From assembly GCF_900108395.1 (NCBI RefSeq), contig NZ_FNXE01000021.1, positions 1-54,326 of the forward strand: a stretch of 54,326 nt of DNA, read 5' to 3'. The DNA is from Paenimyroides marinum. GTDB taxonomy: Bacteria; Bacteroidota; Bacteroidia; Flavobacteriales; Flavobacteriaceae. The translations under genes and the position numbers were made by a program. Positions 9,157 to 17,869 of the stretch are shown here, in pieces (the stretch's first letter is position 1; each line of letters begins with the position of its first letter). A model generated the notes under the pieces. It saw nothing but the letters and a program-made list of their open reading frames with translations, did not search any database and was not told the DNA's origin.

Positions 9157-9861
9157 ATGGACACCTATCTTAAAGAAACAAAAATCCTTGACTACTCCAA
9201 TGCTTCCATACAAAAGCTATTGGAGCAGAGAGGGTGGGAAAACTTGGACACCGTTGCCAAAGTTCAAGCCATTTACAATTTTGTACGGGACGAAATAAAG
9301 TTTGGCTATAATGTTTCTGATTATATTTCCGCATCGCAGGTGCTGAATGACGGGTACGGACAATGCAACACAAAAGCCACTTTATTAATGGCTTTGTTAA
9401 GAGCAACAGATGTACCTAACCGTATTCACGGCTTTACCATTGACAAGGCATTGCAGAAAGGAGCTATTACAGGTATTTGGTACAGACTATCGCCTAAGAA
9501 TATCTTGCATAGCTGGGTTGAAGTTTGGGTAAACGAGCAATGGTATTTTTTGGAGGGCGTGATTTTGGATAAACCGTACCTCACTAAATTACAGGAACAG
9601 AACAGTGATTGCAAGACCACTTTTTGCGGTTTCGGGGTTTATACCGATAATTTTGAGAACCCGCCGATTGAATGGAACCTCAATAATACATTTATTCAGG
9701 ATAAAGGCATCAATCGGGACTTTGGCGTTTTTGATACACCCGATGCGTTTTATGCAAAACATCAACAAGAACTGAACGCTTTCAAGAAGTTTATTTTTCA
9801 GCATATCGTGAGGCATATAATGAATAATAATGTAGAAAGAATAAGAAATAAAAAAGTGTAA
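9157..9861 (+). CDS. Transglutaminase-like cysteine peptidase-fold protein
   Basis: A 234-residue protein with a transglutaminase-like core: Cys70 in DGYGQCNTKATLL, His118 in ILHSWVEVW and Asp138 in LEGVILDKP supply a Cys-His-Asp triad. No signal peptide is seen, so it is probably cytoplasmic. The family covers peptidases and amidases of mixed role; the substrate here is unknown. It sits between the Fur-family gene and a zinc P-type ATPase (22 nt downstream) and has its own -7 box, so it belongs to the zinc module by context; a link to metal stress is inference only. Confidence 0.75.
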   Translation: MDTYLKETKILDYSNASIQKLLEQRGWENLDTVAKVQAIYNFVRDEIKFGYNVSDYISASQVLNDGYGQCNTKATLLMALLRATDVPNRIHGFTIDKALQKGAITGIWYRLSPKNILHSWVEVWVNEQWYFLEGVILDKPYLTKLQEQNSDCKTTFCGFGVYTDNFENPPIEWNLNNTFIQDKGINRDFGVFDTPDAFYAKHQQELNAFKKFIFQHIVRHIMNNNVERIRNKKV

Positions 9862-9883
9862 CGAACTTAAAAAATTAAAGGCT

Positions 9884-11938
9884 ATGATAAATACAGACAA
9901 AAATCACAAGCATACTTACGATGCACAAGGCAAAATGACTTGTTGCACACAGGAAGAAAAAATCTACACCAAAGCAGGTGCTAAGGAATTGGTAAAAGGG
10001 CATCACAAAAATGACGGGCATAATCACGACCACAGTGATGATGACGGACACGACCATTCGCATTCAGGAGATACTGACAATGTTTTCAAGATGTTTCTTC
10101 CCGCCATTATTTCCCTTGCGCTGTTGCTTGCAGGTATTGCAATGGATAATTGGTTTCCGCAGACGTGGTTTACCGATTGGGTACGGATTATTTGGTACGT
10201 GGTGGCTTATGCTCCTGTTGGACTGCCCGTACTCAAAGAAGCCGTTGAGAGTATTCGCAAAGGCGAGATTTTCTCGGAGTTCTTTTTGATGGGCATTGCA
10301 ACTATCGGGGCATTTGCCATTGGCGAATATCCCGAGGGCGTTGCGGTAATGTTGTTCTATGCCGTTGGCGAAGTTTTTCAGACAATGGCTGTTTCGAGGG
10401 CAAAATCAAACATCAAATCTTTGCTTGACCAAAGACCCGATGAAGTAACCGTTTTAAAAAACAATGAACCGCAAACCGTAAAGGCAGAAACTGTTGCCGT
10501 TGGCGAAATTATACAGCTTAAACCGGGAGAAAAATTAGGCTTAGACGGAGAACTGTTGTCCGAAACGGCATCTTTCAATACATCGGCTTTAACAGGCGAA
10601 AGCAAACCAGATACAAAAAACAAAGGCGAAACCGTTTTGGCAGGGATGATTAATCTCAACACCGTATCGCAGGTAAAAGTTACGACCGCATACACCGACA
10701 GTAAGTTGAGCAAGATTTTGGAATTGGTACAAAATGCCACTACACAAAAAGCACCAACGGAATTATTTATCCGGAAATTTGCAAAAATCTATACGCCTAT
10801 TGTAGTGCTGTTAGCCATAGCTATTTGCCTACTGCCTTATTTCTTTGTAGAAAATTATGAGTTTAGAGATTGGCTGTACAGGGCTTTGGTATTTCTGGTT
10901 ATTTCTTGTCCTTGTGCGTTGGTTATTTCCATTCCGTTAGGTTATTTCGGTGGTATTGGTGCTGCAAGCAAAAACGGAATACTGTTTAAAGGAGGCAATT
11001 TTTTAGATGCACTTGCCAATATCCAAAACGTGGTAATGGACAAGACAGGTACAATGACAGAGGGTGTTTTTAAAGTGCAAGAAGTTGTTTTTGATGCAGC
11101 ATTTAATCAGGCTGAAACTCTGCAAATGGTCAACGCTTTGGAAAGCCACAGCACGCACCCCGTAGCAACTGCCATTCAAGAATATGTTGGTGCTGTAAAC
11201 CATAATATCCCATTGCAAAATGTAGAAGAAATAGCAGGACACGGATTAAAAGCCAGTGTAAACGGAAAAGAACTCTTGGTAGGAAATTTTAAGCTGATGA
11301 ATAAATTTTCTATCGCTTACGGCATTGACCCGAATAGTATTGTTTACACCGTAATTGCAGTGGCTTATGATAAAAAATTTGTAGGCTATATCACTATTGC
11401 AGACACCATAAAAGAAGATGCCCAAATTACGATTGAAAAACTAAAATCACTCAATGTAAAAACTACAATGTTGAGTGGCGATAAAGCTACGGTAGTAAAA
11501 TTTGTTGCAGAAAAATTGGGTATCAATAATGCGTTTGGCGATTTATTACCCGAAGACAAAGTAAACAAAGTCAAAGAGATAAAAGCCAAAAATGAAAGCG
11601 TTGCCTTTGTCGGGGACGGTGTGAATGATGCACCTGTTGTAGCATTAAGTGATGTGGGTATTGCAATGGGTGGTTTGGGAAGCGATGCTACTATTGAAAC
11701 CGCCGATGTAGTAATACAAGACGATAAGCCGAGTAAAATACCAATGGCAATCAATATCGGTAAACAGACAAAGAAAATAGTTTGGCAAAATATCGCTTTA
11801 GCATTTGGAGTGAAAGCCATTGTATTGATACTTGGTGCAGGTGGATTAGCCACAATGTGGGAAGCCGTATTTGCTGATGTAGGTGTGGCATTATTGGCTA
11901 TATTGAATGCAGTAAGAATACAACGAATGAAGTTTTAA
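9884..11938 (+). CDS. P1B-type ATPase, ZntA/CadA-like zinc/cadmium/lead exporter
   Basis: The 684-residue pump would export Zn2+/Cd2+/Pb2+ from the cytoplasm. The N-terminus lacks an HMA fold and instead has a CC pair and a His/Asp-rich stretch (HNHDHSDDDGHDHSHSG, about residues 46-64). The membrane metal site is CPC (C342-P343-C344), the phosphorylation motif is DKTGTMTEG at D386, and the hinge is GDGVNDAPVVALSDVGIAMG. The ending ...QDDKPSKIPMAI and following helices fit the P1B-2 (ZntA) subgroup rather than copper pumps. An M replaces the usual L in DKTGTLT. Neighbours (Fur-type regulator, CzcA-type pump) support zinc/cadmium. Confidence 0.9.
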   Translation: MINTDKNHKHTYDAQGKMTCCTQEEKIYTKAGAKELVKGHHKNDGHNHDHSDDDGHDHSHSGDTDNVFKMFLPAIISLALLLAGIAMDNWFPQTWFTDWVRIIWYVVAYAPVGLPVLKEAVESIRKGEIFSEFFLMGIATIGAFAIGEYPEGVAVMLFYAVGEVFQTMAVSRAKSNIKSLLDQRPDEVTVLKNNEPQTVKAETVAVGEIIQLKPGEKLGLDGELLSETASFNTSALTGESKPDTKNKGETVLAGMINLNTVSQVKVTTAYTDSKLSKILELVQNATTQKAPTELFIRKFAKIYTPIVVLLAIAICLLPYFFVENYEFRDWLYRALVFLVISCPCALVISIPLGYFGGIGAASKNGILFKGGNFLDALANIQNVVMDKTGTMTEGVFKVQEVVFDAAFNQAETLQMVNALESHSTHPVATAIQEYVGAVNHNIPLQNVEEIAGHGLKASVNGKELLVGNFKLMNKFSIAYGIDPNSIVYTVIAVAYDKKFVGYITIADTIKEDAQITIEKLKSLNVKTTMLSGDKATVVKFVAEKLGINNAFGDLLPEDKVNKVKEIKAKNESVAFVGDGVNDAPVVALSDVGIAMGGLGSDATIETADVVIQDDKPSKIPMAINIGKQTKKIVWQNIALAFGVKAIVLILGAGGLATMWEAVFADVGVALLAILNAVRIQRMKF

Positions 11939-11963
11939 ACAACGTTCAGTTCAACTTAAATCG

Positions 11964-11971
11964 TAACTTTG
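11964..11971 (+). promoter_or_regulatory. -7 promoter element TAACTTTG
   Basis: TAACTTTG (TAnnTTTG consensus) stands 37 nt before the ATG at 12009 and 25 nt after the zinc ATPase stop. It marks the start of the copper-regulated part of the cargo. Confidence 0.5.
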
Positions 11972-12008
11972 TGCATTAGTTTGATATGAATATAAATGTG
12001 AGTAAGGA

Positions 12009-12572
12009 ATGAATATACTCTTTATAAAAAATATGGTTTGCAACCGCTGTATTATGGTGGTACAAAATGAATTGGACAAGTTGGGTTTAAACGTAAAGAA
12101 CATAAAACTTGGAGAAGTAGTACTTAGCAAAGAACCTACAGCCGAAGAAAAAAATAAATTGGATAAAGCCTTAGTTTTATTAGGGTTTGAACTCATTGAT
12201 GATAAGAAAAGTAGAATTATCGAAAAAATAAAGAATATAATTATTGAGTTGGTTCATCATCAAAACAACGATGCCAAAACCAATCTTTCAGATGTGTTAA
12301 GCAGTCAATTACACCACGATTATAATTATTTATCCAACCTGTTTTCGGAGATAGAGGGTACTACCATTGAAAAATACTTTATAGCCCAAAAAATAGAAAA
12401 GGTAAAAGAGCTATTGGTATATGATGAACTGTCTTTGAGTGAAATTGCTTTTCGTCTGAACTATTCGAGTGTAGCTTATTTAAGCAACCAATTCAAAAAA
12501 GTAACAGGACTGACACCGAGCTATTTCAAGCAAATACGGGATGATAAAAGAAAACCTTTGGATAAGGTCTAA
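12009..12572 (+). CDS. AraC-family regulator with CxxC (HMA-like) N-terminus
   Basis: The 187-residue protein pairs a short N-terminal HMA-like segment, MVCNRCIMVV (C11/C14) followed by a beta-alpha pattern and KALVLLGFELI, with a C-terminal AraC DNA-binding domain (about 105-180: LSLSEIAFRLNYSSVAYLSNQFKKVTGLTPSYFK). This suggests one-component sensing of cytoplasmic Cu+ (or another soft metal), with the sensor degenerated to the minimal CxxC plus fold. Similar proteins are frequent beside copper ATPases in Bacteroidota, but I know of no detailed mechanism. It lies 88 nt upstream of the copper ATPase gene, its likely target. Confidence 0.8.
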   Translation: MNILFIKNMVCNRCIMVVQNELDKLGLNVKNIKLGEVVLSKEPTAEEKNKLDKALVLLGFELIDDKKSRIIEKIKNIIIELVHHQNNDAKTNLSDVLSSQLHHDYNYLSNLFSEIEGTTIEKYFIAQKIEKVKELLVYDELSLSEIAFRLNYSSVAYLSNQFKKVTGLTPSYFKQIRDDKRKPLDKV

Positions 12573-12660
12573 GTAAATCTTACAAATCCATTCCATAATT
12601 CCACAATAATTCCCATCCATATTATCGCCAATTTTGTATTGTTAATTAAAGCAAGCGAAA

Positions 12661-15078
12661 ATGGCAACAAATAAAAATAAAGAAATCATCTATCTTCCGT
12701 TGGAAGATGTAGAAAGCGAGCATTGTGCATTAATCGTTGAAAAAGGATTGGCACAGGTAAAAGGCATAGAAACCCACAAAGTAGAACTGAATAACCGCAG
12801 GGCAGCCATTACAGTAAATAATACAGTAGTTGTAGGCGAAGCGGTAAAAGTAATTAAAGATTTGGGTTATGGCGTTTCTACTGTAAAAAACACCTTTCCT
12901 GTTTTGGGTATGACCTGTGCTTCTTGTGCGGGCAGTGCTGAAAGCATCGTTAAATACGAACCAGGTGTAGTAAACGCTTCTGTAAACTTTGCCACGGGAA
13001 ATCTTACCGTTGAGTATCTTCCCAATATGACCGATGCTGCCAAACTGAAAAAAGCAGTTCAGTCCATCGGTTACGATTTGTTGATTGAAGATGAAACCAA
13101 TCAGCAGGAAACATTAGAAGCCATCCACACTCAAAAATTTCAAAAACTAAAAACTAAAACCATTTGGGCGGTTATACTTTCTCTTCCGGTAGTAGTGATA
13201 GGTATGTTTTTTATGGATATGCCTTATGCCAACGAAATTATGTGGTCATTTTCTACACCTGTTGTATTGTGGTTGGGCAGGGATTTTTTTATCAATGCAT
13301 GGAAGCAGACAAAACACCGTTCAGCCAATATGGATACATTGGTAGCATTGAGTACAGGTATCGCCTATCTGTTCAGTGTATTCAATATGTTGTTTGCCGA
13401 CTTTTGGCATCAAAGAGGATTACACGCCCACGTATATTTTGAAGCAGCGGCGGTTATTATTGCATTCATCCTGTTAGGGAAACTGTTGGAAGAAAAAGCC
13501 AAAGGCAATACCTCTTCAGCTATTAAAAAGTTAATGGGGTTGCAGCCGAAAACTGTCATCGTGATACAAGCGGATGGAACAGAAAAACAGACCGCTATTG
13601 AAGAAGTAAATGCAGACGATGTTATTCTTGTAAAGCCGGGCGAAAAAATTGCGGTGGACGGTATGGTAACTTCGGGTAGTTCCTACGTTGATGAAAGTAT
13701 GTTGAGCGGAGAACCTGTACCTGTATTGAAAAACGAAAACGAAAAAGTATTTGCAGGAACTATTAACCAAAAAGGAAGTTTCCAGTTTAAAGCGGTTAAA
13801 GTAGGAAAAGAAACAATGCTTGCCCATATCATCAAAATGGTGCAGGACGCACAAGGAAGCAAAGCACCTGTACAGAAATTGGTAGATAAGATTGCTGGTA
13901 TCTTTGTTCCGGTTGTGATAGGGATTGCCATTCTCACATTTATCCTATGGTTTGTTTTAGGAGGCGATAACGGAATTGTTCAGGGGCTATTGGCAGCCGT
14001 TACGGTATTGGTTATTGCCTGTCCTTGTGCTTTGGGATTGGCTACACCTACGGCTATAATGGTTGGCGTTGGCAAAGGTGCTGAAAAAGGTATTTTGATA
14101 AAAGATGCCGAAAGTTTGGAATTAGCGAAAAAAGTTGATGCCATTATTTTAGATAAAACAGGAACAATTACAGAGGGAAAACCAGAGGTAACAGGCGTTC
14201 AATGGCTGAATAATGATGATGCGACCAAAGACATTTTATTAAGCATTGAAAAGCAATCCGAACACCCATTGGCAGAAGCGGTGGTAAAACACTTGGATGG
14301 AGCAACAACCACAACTTTAACACAATTTGACAGTATCACAGGTAAAGGAGCAAAAGCCAATCATAATAACGAAACCTATTTTGTAGGCAATAAAAAACTA
14401 TTGAGAGAAAACAACATCAGTATTGCGGAACAATTACAAAATCAAACTGATGAATGGGGCAAACAATCGAAAACTGTTATTTGGTTTGCCGACAGCAAAC
14501 AGGCTCTTGCTGTAATCGCTATCGCCGATAAGATTAAGGAAACATCGGTGCAGGCTATCCGGGAAATGCAGGAAATGGGCATTGACCTGTATATGCTGAC
14601 CGGAGATAATGAAGCTACCGCTAAAGCCATTGCGGAGCAGACAGGCATCAAGCATTACAAAGCCGAAGTTTTGCCACAGCATAAAGCCGACTTTGTGAAA
14701 GAACTGCAAAGTAAAGGAAAGGTAGTGGCAATGGTGGGCGATGGTATCAACGACAGCACCGCATTGGCAACAGCCGATGTAAGTATCGCAATGGGCAAAG
14801 GCAGCGACATCGCAATGGACGTAGCCAAGATGACCATCATTTCGTCCGACCTGACCAAGATACCGCAGGCAATACGCTTGTCCAAACAGACCGTAGCCAC
14901 CATCAAGCAAAACCTGTTCTGGGCGTTTATCTACAACGTAATCGGCATTCCGGTAGCGGCAGGCATCCTTTACCCTGTTAACGGCTTCCTGCTCAACCCG
15001 ATGATTGCGGGTGCGGCAATGGCATTGAGCAGCGTGAGCGTGGTCAGTAACAGCCTGCGGTTGAAGTGGAAGAAATAA
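12661..15078 (+). CDS. copA: Copper-exporting P1B-1 ATPase, CopA-type
   Basis: The 805-residue pump exports Cu+ from the cytoplasm. It has two N-terminal HMA folds: the first is degenerate, with a single Cys22 in ESEHCALIV, the second has the full MTCASC motif (C86/C89). The transmembrane site is CPC (C454-P455-C456), the phosphorylated Asp is D498 in DKTGTITEG, the hinge is GDGINDSTAL, and the last helices carry YNVIGIPVAAG and MALSSVSVVSNSLRL as in copper pumps. Base composition changes inside the gene: before about 14500 it is roughly 35-40% GC, after that about 50%, a sign of recombination. A CopZ-like gene follows 99 nt later. Confidence 0.95.
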   Translation: MATNKNKEIIYLPLEDVESEHCALIVEKGLAQVKGIETHKVELNNRRAAITVNNTVVVGEAVKVIKDLGYGVSTVKNTFPVLGMTCASCAGSAESIVKYEPGVVNASVNFATGNLTVEYLPNMTDAAKLKKAVQSIGYDLLIEDETNQQETLEAIHTQKFQKLKTKTIWAVILSLPVVVIGMFFMDMPYANEIMWSFSTPVVLWLGRDFFINAWKQTKHRSANMDTLVALSTGIAYLFSVFNMLFADFWHQRGLHAHVYFEAAAVIIAFILLGKLLEEKAKGNTSSAIKKLMGLQPKTVIVIQADGTEKQTAIEEVNADDVILVKPGEKIAVDGMVTSGSSYVDESMLSGEPVPVLKNENEKVFAGTINQKGSFQFKAVKVGKETMLAHIIKMVQDAQGSKAPVQKLVDKIAGIFVPVVIGIAILTFILWFVLGGDNGIVQGLLAAVTVLVIACPCALGLATPTAIMVGVGKGAEKGILIKDAESLELAKKVDAIILDKTGTITEGKPEVTGVQWLNNDDATKDILLSIEKQSEHPLAEAVVKHLDGATTTTLTQFDSITGKGAKANHNNETYFVGNKKLLRENNISIAEQLQNQTDEWGKQSKTVIWFADSKQALAVIAIADKIKETSVQAIREMQEMGIDLYMLTGDNEATAKAIAEQTGIKHYKAEVLPQHKADFVKELQSKGKVVAMVGDGINDSTALATADVSIAMGKGSDIAMDVAKMTIISSDLTKIPQAIRLSKQTVATIKQNLFWAFIYNVIGIPVAAGILYPVNGFLLNPMIAGAAMALSSVSVVSNSLRLKWKK

Positions 15079-15177
15079 AACAGTAAATCTCACAAATCAA
15101 ACAAGAAATTACACAACAATACTGAACTGAATAGTACGGAAATTTGCATTATCAGATAACTCTAAAATTTATTAACA

Positions 15178-15399
15178 ATGGAAAATAAACAATTTCAATT
15201 CAAGACGAACATCAATTGCGGCGGTTGTATCGCATCTGTAAAACCGCACTTGGACAAGGCAGAGGGTATCTGCCATTGGGAAGTGGACACGGCCAACAAG
15301 GACAAGGTACTTACAGTGAAGTCCGAGGGCATTACCGAGCAGGAAGTAATATCGACCGTGCAAAAGGCAGGCTTCAAAATAGAACCTTTGGGCGCCTAA
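15178..15399 (+). CDS. Heavy-metal-associated (HMA) copper chaperone, CopZ-like
   Basis: A 73-residue single HMA fold with the metal loop NCGGC (C14/C17), then the predicted beta-alpha-beta pattern ending KAGFKIEPLGA. Such proteins carry Cu+ to the N-terminal domains of CopA. Gly-Gly between the cysteines differs from the usual MxCxxC, since no Met precedes the motif, so the metal could also be another soft ion. It lies between copA and a terminator-like hairpin, in the GC-rich block. Confidence 0.85.
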   Translation: MENKQFQFKTNINCGGCIASVKPHLDKAEGICHWEVDTANKDKVLTVKSEGITEQEVISTVQKAGFKIEPLGA

Positions 15400-15414
15400 G
15401 CCAGCAGCTTTTTG

Positions 15415-15471
15415 AAATGCCCTTTTTCCGACCGAATTTCCATGAGGTTGGGTTGCTGAAAAAGGGCATTT
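15415..15471 (+). terminator. Terminator-like stem after the copA-copZ unit
   Basis: AAATGCCCTTTTTC (15415-15428) pairs over 14 bp with GAAAAAGGGCATTT (15458-15471), followed by TTAT. The 29-nt loop is larger than normal. It begins 16 nt after the HMA gene stop and ends more than 100 nt before the next start. Confidence 0.6.
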
Positions 15472-15573
15472 TATCAATTCTGAAAAAAGGCGATAGGTTA
15501 TTGCGTATATGGCATTTTTTTGTCCATATAGCAAAAAAAAACGTAAAACGATATAAAAAACCAATCTAATTTG

Positions 15574-15581
15574 TAACTTTG
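15574..15581 (+). promoter_or_regulatory. -7 promoter element TAACTTTG abutting a start codon
   Basis: TAACTTTG lies only 5 nt upstream of the TTG start at 15587, so transcription would begin at or next to the start codon, giving a leaderless mRNA. The same arrangement is seen at 2547/2564. Confidence 0.5.
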
Positions 15582-15586
15582 TTGCG

Positions 15587-15973
15587 TTGAAAAATTATAG
15601 AATACATATAGGCATTTTGACATTGTTCTGTTTGGTTTTCTTTATGATGCCAAGTCAGAGCTATGCCTGTTCCAAAAATTCAACAAAGACCGAGCAGTCT
15701 TTCTGCTCAAAGGAGAAATCCAAAAAATCAGAACATAAAAAAGGTTGCAAGAGCAAATCCTGTAAAAAATGCAAAAGTGACAAATGCGGGGGCGGTTGTT
15801 CCCACAGCTCTTGCAGGTGCGGTGCTTCAACCACTTCCCTAAATGTCCCAACCGTAATCGAATTAAAGGCAAAAAATCACTTAGCAGCAGCTAAAAAGCA
15901 AAAATTCGGTTTCAAAGAAGCCTACTATTCTTCGGGCTTTTTCTCCATTTGGCTACCGCCTAAAATAAGCTAA
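15587..15973 (+). CDS. Small secreted Cys/Lys-rich protein
   Basis: A 128-residue protein starting at TTG. It has a signal peptide (about 1-27, ending QSYA-C), a central segment of Lys and Cys repeats (KKGCKSKSCKKCKSDKC, then GGGCSHSSCRCG) and a conserved-looking C-terminus FFSIWLPPKIS. About twelve cysteines resemble a metallothionein-like sponge, which suggests periplasmic or surface binding of Cu(I); this is inference, I do not recognise a named family with certainty. The IWLPPKIS ending parallels IWQPPKINA of the protein at 2564. The alternative of a later start would remove the signal peptide. Next gene begins 137 nt downstream. Confidence 0.6.
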   Translation: MKNYRIHIGILTLFCLVFFMMPSQSYACSKNSTKTEQSFCSKEKSKKSEHKKGCKSKSCKKCKSDKCGGGCSHSSCRCGASTTSLNVPTVIELKAKNHLAAAKKQKFGFKEAYYSSGFFSIWLPPKIS

Positions 15974-16110
15974 AACTATGGCCTGATAGCCATAGGTATG
16001 TCCTGTCAGAAGCTGTTCCGGCTTTTGCAAATCCCCTATTTGTATCATTTATTTAAAATTTAAAACAGAAATGGGTTTATCAATCCCCCGTTTCTCAAAA
16101 TGTAATTATT

Positions 16111-16986
16111 ATGAAATCATTATCAAAAATAGTGATGGTAATCGCCGTATTACTATCATCAATAAACGGCTTCGCACAAATCAAGAATGCGAAAACAGAA
16201 ACCGTAAAGATTTACGGCAATTGTGGTATATGCAAAACCACCATCGAAAAGGCAGGTAACGTAAAAAAGGTAGCCAGTGTGGACTGGAACAAAGATACCA
16301 AGATGGCTACGCTCACCTATGACGGCGACAAAACAAATCAGGATGAAATCCTGAAACGTATCGCTTTGGCTGGTTATGACAGTGAGAAGTTCCGTGCGCC
16401 GGATGACGTATATGCTAAACTGGCTGGTTGCTGCCAGTATGATAGACCAGTGAAGACGGTTGCCAAAAACAAGGAGGCGGGAATGGACATGAATGCCGGA
16501 CATGGCAATCACGACCATAGTCAAATGGCAGCTAACAAAGATGCAGCCCAAAACCAATCACAGCTAAAGGCTGTATTTGACAACTACTTTTCAGTGAAAG
16601 ATGCTTTGATAAAAACCGATGCGGCGACCGCATCTGCCAAAGCCGCTGAATTGGCTGCATCCCTTAAAGCAGTCGATATGAATAAGCTATCGGCAGAGGA
16701 ACATACGGCTTGGATGAAAGTGATGCAGGACTTGACGGCCAATGCGGAAAGCATTTCAAAATCAAAAGATGTTGCAAAACAAAGAAGTGCTTTTGCGGCA
16801 CTTTCGGGAAGCATCTACACACTGGCCAAAGTGTCTAAACAGGATACTCCCGTTTATTACCAGCACTGCCCTATGTACAACGGAGGTAAGGGAGCCAATT
16901 GGCTAAGTAAAGAGAATGCTGTTAAAAACCCATATTACGGCTCACAGATGCTTACCTGCGGCAGTACGGTCGAAACCATTAAATAA
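16111..16986 (+). CDS. Secreted HMA plus DUF3347 copper-binding protein
   Basis: The 291-residue protein has a signal peptide (cleavage about SINGFA-Q23), an HMA fold with GNCGIC (C38/C41), a His/Met linker (GMDMNAGHGNHDHSQM) and a DUF3347 domain (about 150-291) that ends with the marker motifs QHCPMYNGGKGANWLS and NPYYGSQMLTCG. DUF3347 proteins occur in periplasmic copper/RND systems of Bacteroidota; the Cys/Met/His motifs suggest copper capture. The HMA unit is unusual in being extracytoplasmic. The gene starts the long GC-rich operon that continues to the multicopper oxidase. Confidence 0.8.
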   Translation: MKSLSKIVMVIAVLLSSINGFAQIKNAKTETVKIYGNCGICKTTIEKAGNVKKVASVDWNKDTKMATLTYDGDKTNQDEILKRIALAGYDSEKFRAPDDVYAKLAGCCQYDRPVKTVAKNKEAGMDMNAGHGNHDHSQMAANKDAAQNQSQLKAVFDNYFSVKDALIKTDAATASAKAAELAASLKAVDMNKLSAEEHTAWMKVMQDLTANAESISKSKDVAKQRSAFAALSGSIYTLAKVSKQDTPVYYQHCPMYNGGKGANWLSKENAVKNPYYGSQMLTCGSTVETIK

Positions 16987-17000
16987 CAGGTCTGAAAGCT

Positions 17001-17306
17001 ATGGTACAGTACAATGACATGGTGCAGGCGCTTAAAGACCTAAGACAGCGTGGATACAGTATGGACTTTAGTCTGTTGCCGGACTGCCTGTTCTGTGCGT
17101 CAAGGAGCCTGAAACTAAAACCGGAGGATTTTACGGTTACGGAAACCCATAGGTTTGAAAGCCTCGACAGCAGTCCTGATAACAATGCCGTGATTTATGC
17201 CATATCGTCCAATGATGGTAAGAATAAAGGCGTACTTGTTGATGCCTATGGTGCTTATGCCGAAGAAATGACCCATGAGATGGCAAAAAAATTAAGTGCA
17301 ACATAA
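17001..17306 (+). CDS. Conserved hypothetical protein (about 100 aa, often mis-named PRPP synthetase)
   Basis: A 101-residue protein without signal peptide. Conserved-looking parts are LRQRGYSMDFSLLPDC-LFCA, LKPEDFTVTETHRFE and GVLVDAYGAYAEEM. Relatives in Bacteroidota are sometimes labelled phosphoribosylpyrophosphate synthetase, but it is far too short and lacks the PRPP-binding loop, so that name should not be used. It sits 14 nt after the HMA-DUF3347 gene and 18 nt before an ATPase gene; function in the copper operon is unknown. The C-x2-C pair at 29-32 (CLFC) could bind metal, speculative. Confidence 0.75.
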   Translation: MVQYNDMVQALKDLRQRGYSMDFSLLPDCLFCASRSLKLKPEDFTVTETHRFESLDSSPDNNAVIYAISSNDGKNKGVLVDAYGAYAEEMTHEMAKKLSAT

Positions 17307-17324
17307 CTTTTAAAACCCCTTGTT

Positions 17325-17855
17325 ATGAAGAACAGGACAAATTGGTATGTCATTACGGGAGGCCCATCAACAGGTAAAACTACGGTTGTGAACCTCTTGG
17401 CTGAAAAAGGATATAATACAGCCATAGAACATGCCCGGCATTACATAGAAACGATGAGCATCGGCGGAAAGACCGTAGCGGAAATCAGGGAAAATAAGCT
17501 GGAATTTCAACAAGGCGTACTGAAAATGCAGATTGAACAGGAAGCAAAGCTCGACCCGGAGGAAGCGGTATTTTTGGATAGGGCTATACCCGATGCCCTT
17601 GCCTACTATCGTTTTTTAAGGCTTGAACCGGATGCCCTGCTGAATGCTGCTTTAGCGCATGTTGATTATAAGAAAGTATTTATACTTGACAGGCTCCCGC
17701 TTGTAAAGGATTATGCGAGAACCGAAAATGAAAGTGAACAACGCCATATACATTCTCTTATAATCGAAGTTTATAAATCCCTGTCTTTTCCGATTGTACA
17801 CGTGCCTGTGCTGCCACCGGAAGAAAGGGTTCAGTTCATTCTTAACAATCTATAA
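17325..17855 (+). CDS. Small P-loop ATPase, AAA_28-like
   Basis: A 176-residue cytoplasmic nucleotide-binding protein with Walker A GGPSTGKT (12-19), an acidic Walker B-like AVFLDRAIPD (78-87) and VFILDRLPLVKDY. The fold resembles AAA_28/NadR-type kinase-like domains. It has no membrane segment and no obvious metal motif. Being 18 nt downstream of the 17001 gene and 14 nt upstream of the CPH ATPase gene, it is in the copper operon; substrate and role are unknown. Confidence 0.75.
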   Translation: MKNRTNWYVITGGPSTGKTTVVNLLAEKGYNTAIEHARHYIETMSIGGKTVAEIRENKLEFQQGVLKMQIEQEAKLDPEEAVFLDRAIPDALAYYRFLRLEPDALLNAALAHVDYKKVFILDRLPLVKDYARTENESEQRHIHSLIIEVYKSLSFPIVHVPVLPPEERVQFILNNL

Positions 17856-17869
17856 TATTTAATGCGATT

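Noticed and set aside
14434..15093. A 219-residue open frame antisense to copA
   Set aside because: It is the shadow of a conserved gene in a GC-rich part; no start signal, and the protein is His/Cys-rich only because of complementary codons.
17001..17306. Phosphoribosylpyrophosphate synthetase name
   Set aside because: Only about one third of the enzyme length and no PRPP-binding motif.
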